Source of the DNA: Microbispora sp. NBC_01189
Lineage (GTDB): Bacteria > Actinomycetota > Actinomycetes > Streptosporangiales > Streptosporangiaceae
DNA length: 64,000 bases
Reading direction: 5' to 3'
Assembly: GCF_036010665.1 (NCBI RefSeq)
Contig: NZ_CP108581.1
Span: 4,197,501 to 4,261,500 of the forward strand
Part shown: one piece after another, positions 61,316 to 64,000 of the stretch
Position numbering within the stretch: the first letter of the stretch is position 1
Layout: each line of letters opens with the position of its first letter
Notes under the pieces: model-generated
Seen by the model: the letters and a program-made list of their open reading frames with translations, nothing else
What the model was told of the DNA's origin: nothing
The model's database searches: none
Program-made: the position numbers and the translations under genes

Positions 61316-62799
61316 GAAGACTGATCGAGAACCGCTTCGGCCTGCTCGCCCTCGTGCTGATCGCGTCGGGCGCGCTCTTCGGCGTGGCCTTCGTCAGCAG
61401 GCCCGCCCCGGCGACCCAGGTGCGGCCGCAGGCCGTCCGAGCGCTCGTCGAGTCGGTGACGGCCGTGTGCCCGGCGCCGGCGGGCAGCAGGGTGAGCGTG
61501 GTCACCCCGCCCGGCGCCGGTGGACCGGGGAGCGCCACCGTGTCGGCGATCGCCGCCCCGGACGCGAAGGGCACGGACAAGAAGGGCACGGACAAGAAGG
61601 CAGGCGAGGACCCGGGGGAGAAAGACGCCGTCATCGACCGGCCGGGTCTGCTGTGGCAGCGGGAGATCGCCTCCGGAGGCGGTCCTCTCATGGTCGACGC
61701 CACCGGCTCGATGGCCGCCGGGCTGGAGAGCGCGCAGACCGCCAGGGAGACCTCCGGCGCCCAGCGGGGCCTCGCCGGGGTGCGCTGCGTCGAGCCGGGC
61801 GCCGACACCTGGTTCGTCGGGCCGGGACCCGCCGCGGCCGAGATGACCCTCTATCTCGCCAACCCCGACTCCGCCCCGGCCGACATCACGTTCATGGTCT
61901 ACTCGGGCGAGGGCCCGGTGCTGAGCGAGCGCGGCAACGGGGCGGTCGTCAAGCCCGGGGAGCACCGCGTGATCAGGCTGCGCGACCTCGCGCCGTCACC
62001 GCTGATCATGGCCTTACGGGTGAGCACCCGCAGCGGCCGGGTGGCCGCCGCCGTCAAGGCCGTGCTCGGGGAGGGCCGGGGCGCCGACTGGCTGCCCGTC
62101 GCCGCCGCCCCCGCCACCCGGGTCGTCGTCCCCGGCATCCCGGGCACCGCGGGGAAGCGCGAGCTGTACGTCGCCGCACCCGGGGAGACCGACACGGTCG
62201 TACGGATCAAGGCGGTGCTGGAGGACGGCTCCTACGCGCTGAAGAACAAGGAGACGATCGAGGTCCCGGCCGGCTCGACGGCCTCACTCGACCTGTCCAC
62301 CGGCATCGGCGGGCAGCCCGCCGCGCTGGTGCTGGAGTCCGACGTGCCGATCGTGGCGGGTCTGAAGATCACCGGAACCGGCGCCCGGCAGGACGTCGCC
62401 TTCACGGCCGGCGCCGACTCCATCGATCTCGGCAGCGTCGTCGCGGACGCCCAGGCGACGGGAGGCAAGCAGGTCTCGCGGCTGGTGCTGTCGGCGCCCT
62501 TCGCCCCGGCCACGGTGGAGGTGCGGCTGCTGCCCGCCAAGGGGGAGGCGCCGGCCCCCGTCGAGGTCAAGCTGGCCGCCGCCCACACCCAGGAGATCAG
62601 GCTCACGCCGCGCGGAGGCAAGGACGCCTTCAGCGTCGTCGTGCGCCCGCTGCCCGGTTCCGGCCAGGTGTACGGCGGCCGGGTCCTGGACGAGACGACC
62701 AAGGACGGCCAGCTCGTCACCGCGCAGCCGCTGGCCGTGGGCCGGATCTGGGCCCTGGTGCCCCCGGCCGTCGACGCACCGGGCGTCGTCCTCCCCTGA
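61312..62799 (+). CDS. DUF5719-like secreted or membrane-anchored protein
   Basis: The 495-residue product has one N-terminal membrane helix (residues ~8-30, LLALVLIASGALFGVAFV), then a short Lys/Asp repeat (KGTDKKGTDKKAGED) and a large beta-rich extracytoplasmic region, with GPAAAEMTLYLANPDSAPAD and FMVYSGEGPVLSE resembling Ig-like folds. I associate this sequence and position with DUF5719, whose function is unknown. GTG 61312 overlaps the upstream stop. Co-translation with the GT2 membrane protein suggests a partner or accessory role in the same envelope process. Confidence 0.7.
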   Translation: MRRLIENRFGLLALVLIASGALFGVAFVSRPAPATQVRPQAVRALVESVTAVCPAPAGSRVSVVTPPGAGGPGSATVSAIAAPDAKGTDKKGTDKKAGEDPGEKDAVIDRPGLLWQREIASGGGPLMVDATGSMAAGLESAQTARETSGAQRGLAGVRCVEPGADTWFVGPGPAAAEMTLYLANPDSAPADITFMVYSGEGPVLSERGNGAVVKPGEHRVIRLRDLAPSPLIMALRVSTRSGRVAAAVKAVLGEGRGADWLPVAAAPATRVVVPGIPGTAGKRELYVAAPGETDTVVRIKAVLEDGSYALKNKETIEVPAGSTASLDLSTGIGGQPAALVLESDVPIVAGLKITGTGARQDVAFTAGADSIDLGSVVADAQATGGKQVSRLVLSAPFAPATVEVRLLPAKGEAPAPVEVKLAAAHTQEIRLTPRGGKDAFSVVVRPLPGSGQVYGGRVLDETTKDGQLVTAQPLAVGRIWALVPPAVDAPGVVLP

Positions 62800-62848
62800 A
62801 CGGCTGGACCCGGCTCCCGCGCCAGGGCGTGGTATCGGGAGCGTGGTC

Positions 62849-63316
62849 TCAGTGACGGTCGTCGTAGCCGGGGTCGATCGTCTCCGGGGTGAGGCCCAGC
62901 AGGCTCGCCACCTGCTCGACCACCACGTCCAGCACCAGCGTGCCGAGCGTGTCCCGGTCGCGGGCCCGCGCCTCGAGCGGCCGGCGATACAGCACGACGG
63001 TCGCGGGGTCGTCCCCGGCGGCCGACTCCGCCCGTCCCAGCGGGATCGGGTCCGACGACAACCGGGCCGGGCCGTCCACCAGCTCGTCGGCCGGCGGCAC
63101 CTCCTCGACGGCGAACTCGACGGCGGCGAGCTGGGCGCCCCACCGGGGCTTGAGCCGGTCGACCGCGTCGAGCACCAGGTCGTCGAAACGCTCCCCGCGG
63201 GACTTGGCGATGGGGACGTGCGAGGGCGCGAGCGGGCCACGCATCCCGCGACCGTGCCGGTCGCGCCGGCGCACCCGCCGCCGGGGGTCCGGCCCGTCAC
63301 CGCTCCGATCGCTCAC
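62849..63316 (-). CDS. Metallopeptidase-family (zincin-like) protein lacking HExxH
   Basis: The 155-residue protein matches the minimal zincin-like metallopeptidase family found beside DUF3499 in actinomycetes: FDDLVLDAVDRLKPRW, VEFAVEEVPPAD, then VVLYRRPLEARARD. At the place where family members carry HExxH followed by G-x-D-x2-H, this one reads LDVVVEQVASLLGL, so the zinc-binding His residues are absent. It is probably not a working metalloprotease. GTG 63316 is the likely start. It is divergent from the DUF3499 gene and convergent with the DUF5719-like gene. Confidence 0.7.
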   Translation of the reverse strand: MSDRSGDGPDPRRRVRRRDRHGRGMRGPLAPSHVPIAKSRGERFDDLVLDAVDRLKPRWGAQLAAVEFAVEEVPPADELVDGPARLSSDPIPLGRAESAAGDDPATVVLYRRPLEARARDRDTLGTLVLDVVVEQVASLLGLTPETIDPGYDDRH

Positions 63317-63516
63317 GCAGTCAGCTTAGGGCGTGCCGGCGTGATCCGCCGGACACCGCCTGAGCCGCTTCCGCGGGTACGACGGACCGCGTGGCGTTGT
63401 GTCCGCTTTGCCCGACAATCTCATGAGGACTTCTCAGAACGCTGAATTGTGGCGACACGCTCGATAAGAGCGGCGGGGTGGTGGCAATGTGAACGCGGAC
63501 CGGATACGGTCCCTCC

Positions 63517-63882
63517 GTGAGCCCCGTCCGCAGCTGTTCCCGTACCGCCTGCAGGCAGCCTGCCGTCTTCACACTCACGTATGTCTACGCCGACTCGACC
63601 GCCGTACTCGGCCCTCTGGCGACGTACGTCGAGCCCCATTGCTACGACCTGTGCGCGGAGCACGCGGAACGGCTCACCGCGCCCAGAGGCTGGGAGGTCG
63701 TGCGCCTTCCGTCCGAGTCCGTGTCCCCGAGCGGAGACGACCTGGAGGCGCTGGCGAACGCGGTCCGCGAGGCCGCCCGCCCCGCCCCCGCGGCGGGAGA
63801 GCCGGTCGGTCAGGCGGTCGAGGTGGGGCGCCGGGGTCATCTGCGCGTGCTCAAGTCGGCGCAGCCCAATCGGGAGCGCTGA
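63517..63882 (+). CDS. DUF3499 family protein
   Basis: The 121-residue protein has a Cys-bearing N-terminus (SCSRTACRQPA), a YADSTAVLGPLA segment and HCYDLCAEHAERL. These Cys/His pairs probably bind zinc. I recognise the pattern as DUF3499, conserved in actinomycetes in this neighbourhood and of unknown function. GTG 63517 lies 8 nt after a GATACG box (63503-63508), so translation may be nearly leaderless. It is divergent from the metallopeptidase-like gene. Confidence 0.85.
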   Translation: MSPVRSCSRTACRQPAVFTLTYVYADSTAVLGPLATYVEPHCYDLCAEHAERLTAPRGWEVVRLPSESVSPSGDDLEALANAVREAARPAPAAGEPVGQAVEVGRRGHLRVLKSAQPNRER

Positions 63883-64000
63883 AGCGTTCAGGCTCCGCGC
63901 GACGAGATCGCGCGCACCGCGTTGGATCGCCCGTTGTGGGGGCAATCAGGCGCTATAGGCTCAGGTGCGAAGACTTAACGACTTTTTAGGGGCTGCAGTG
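63883..64000. other. Window end; possible start of the next gene at 63998
   Basis: A spacer with no gene of its own. The last three bases are GTG (63998-64000) behind AGGGGCTGCA, so a plus-strand gene may begin here. In related genomes a phosphomannomutase gene follows DUF3499; this cannot be checked from one codon. Confidence 0.3.

Overview
The window is high-GC DNA with many GTG/TTG starts, frequent 4-nt ATGA/GTGA gene overlaps and long antisense open frames, as expected of an Actinomycetota chromosome. A WhiB protein beside F420 genes (fbiA, fbiB, fbiC) and a mannose-1-phosphate guanylyltransferase, with a DUF3499 gene further on, resembles the whiB/manB/fbi neighbourhood known from Streptomyces and Mycobacterium. 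A Streptosporangiales-type organism (Nonomuraea or Microbispora relatives) is my inference from overall flavour, not proven by any single gene.

Layout. 1-6.9 kb: end of a histidine kinase with its response regulator, a receiver-only protein, an AlkZ-like winged-helix protein, a secreted beta-propeller-like protein, an AbrB-type membrane protein, and gene debris (a TPR scrap, an AAA-ATPase scrap, an ATP-binding regulator lacking its usual N-terminus). 6.9-19.6 kb: a cell-wall glycopolymer region with an LCP ligase, a GT2, a CDP-glycerol-type polymerase, a fused ribitol-phosphate cytidylyltransferase/reductase, then a tight plus-strand operon holding two CDP-alcohol phosphotransferases, a DUF5941-like membrane protein, a LicC/IPCT-like nucleotidyltransferase, an sn-glycerol-1-phosphate dehydrogenase and a GT2. 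19.8-25.5 kb: a NavBac-like channel, an acetoacetate-decarboxylase-family protein, a two-component system and two small membrane proteins. 25.5-44.7 kb: more envelope genes, including two LCP proteins, an acyltransferase with a long disordered N-terminus, GT4 and GT2 enzymes, two GT-C-like membrane proteins, and two paralogous UPF0104 flippase-like proteins around a methyltransferase. 45.2-64 kb: GDP-mannose pyrophosphorylase, an HhH-GPD glycosylase, fbiC, a TnpB insertion element next to a group II intron 3' scrap, fbiB-fbiA, a membrane protein with an extremely repetitive Q/G/Y-rich tail, whiB, a large GT2/membrane protein, a DUF5719-like protein, a metallopeptidase-like protein without HExxH, and DUF3499.

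How it fits together. Three LCP ligases, about six glycosyltransferases, lipid-carrier-type transferases, flippase-like proteins and activated polyol-phosphate enzymes argue that most of the window builds and attaches wall glycopolymers (teichoic-acid-like). The operon at 13.6-19.6 kb combines archaeal-type glycerol-1-phosphate formation with a nucleotidyltransferase and two CDP-alcohol transferases, one with its last motif Asp replaced by His. It is my best candidate for an undescribed pathway. The fbi genes make coenzyme F420, and WhiB is a sporulation/septation regulator in relatives.

Mobile DNA is limited to one intact TnpB element (51.2-52.6 kb), one decayed copy on the opposite strand (37.3-38.1 kb) whose right end supplies the stop codon of the gene beside it, and the intron fragment. 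I saw no rRNA, tRNA, CRISPR array or prophage.
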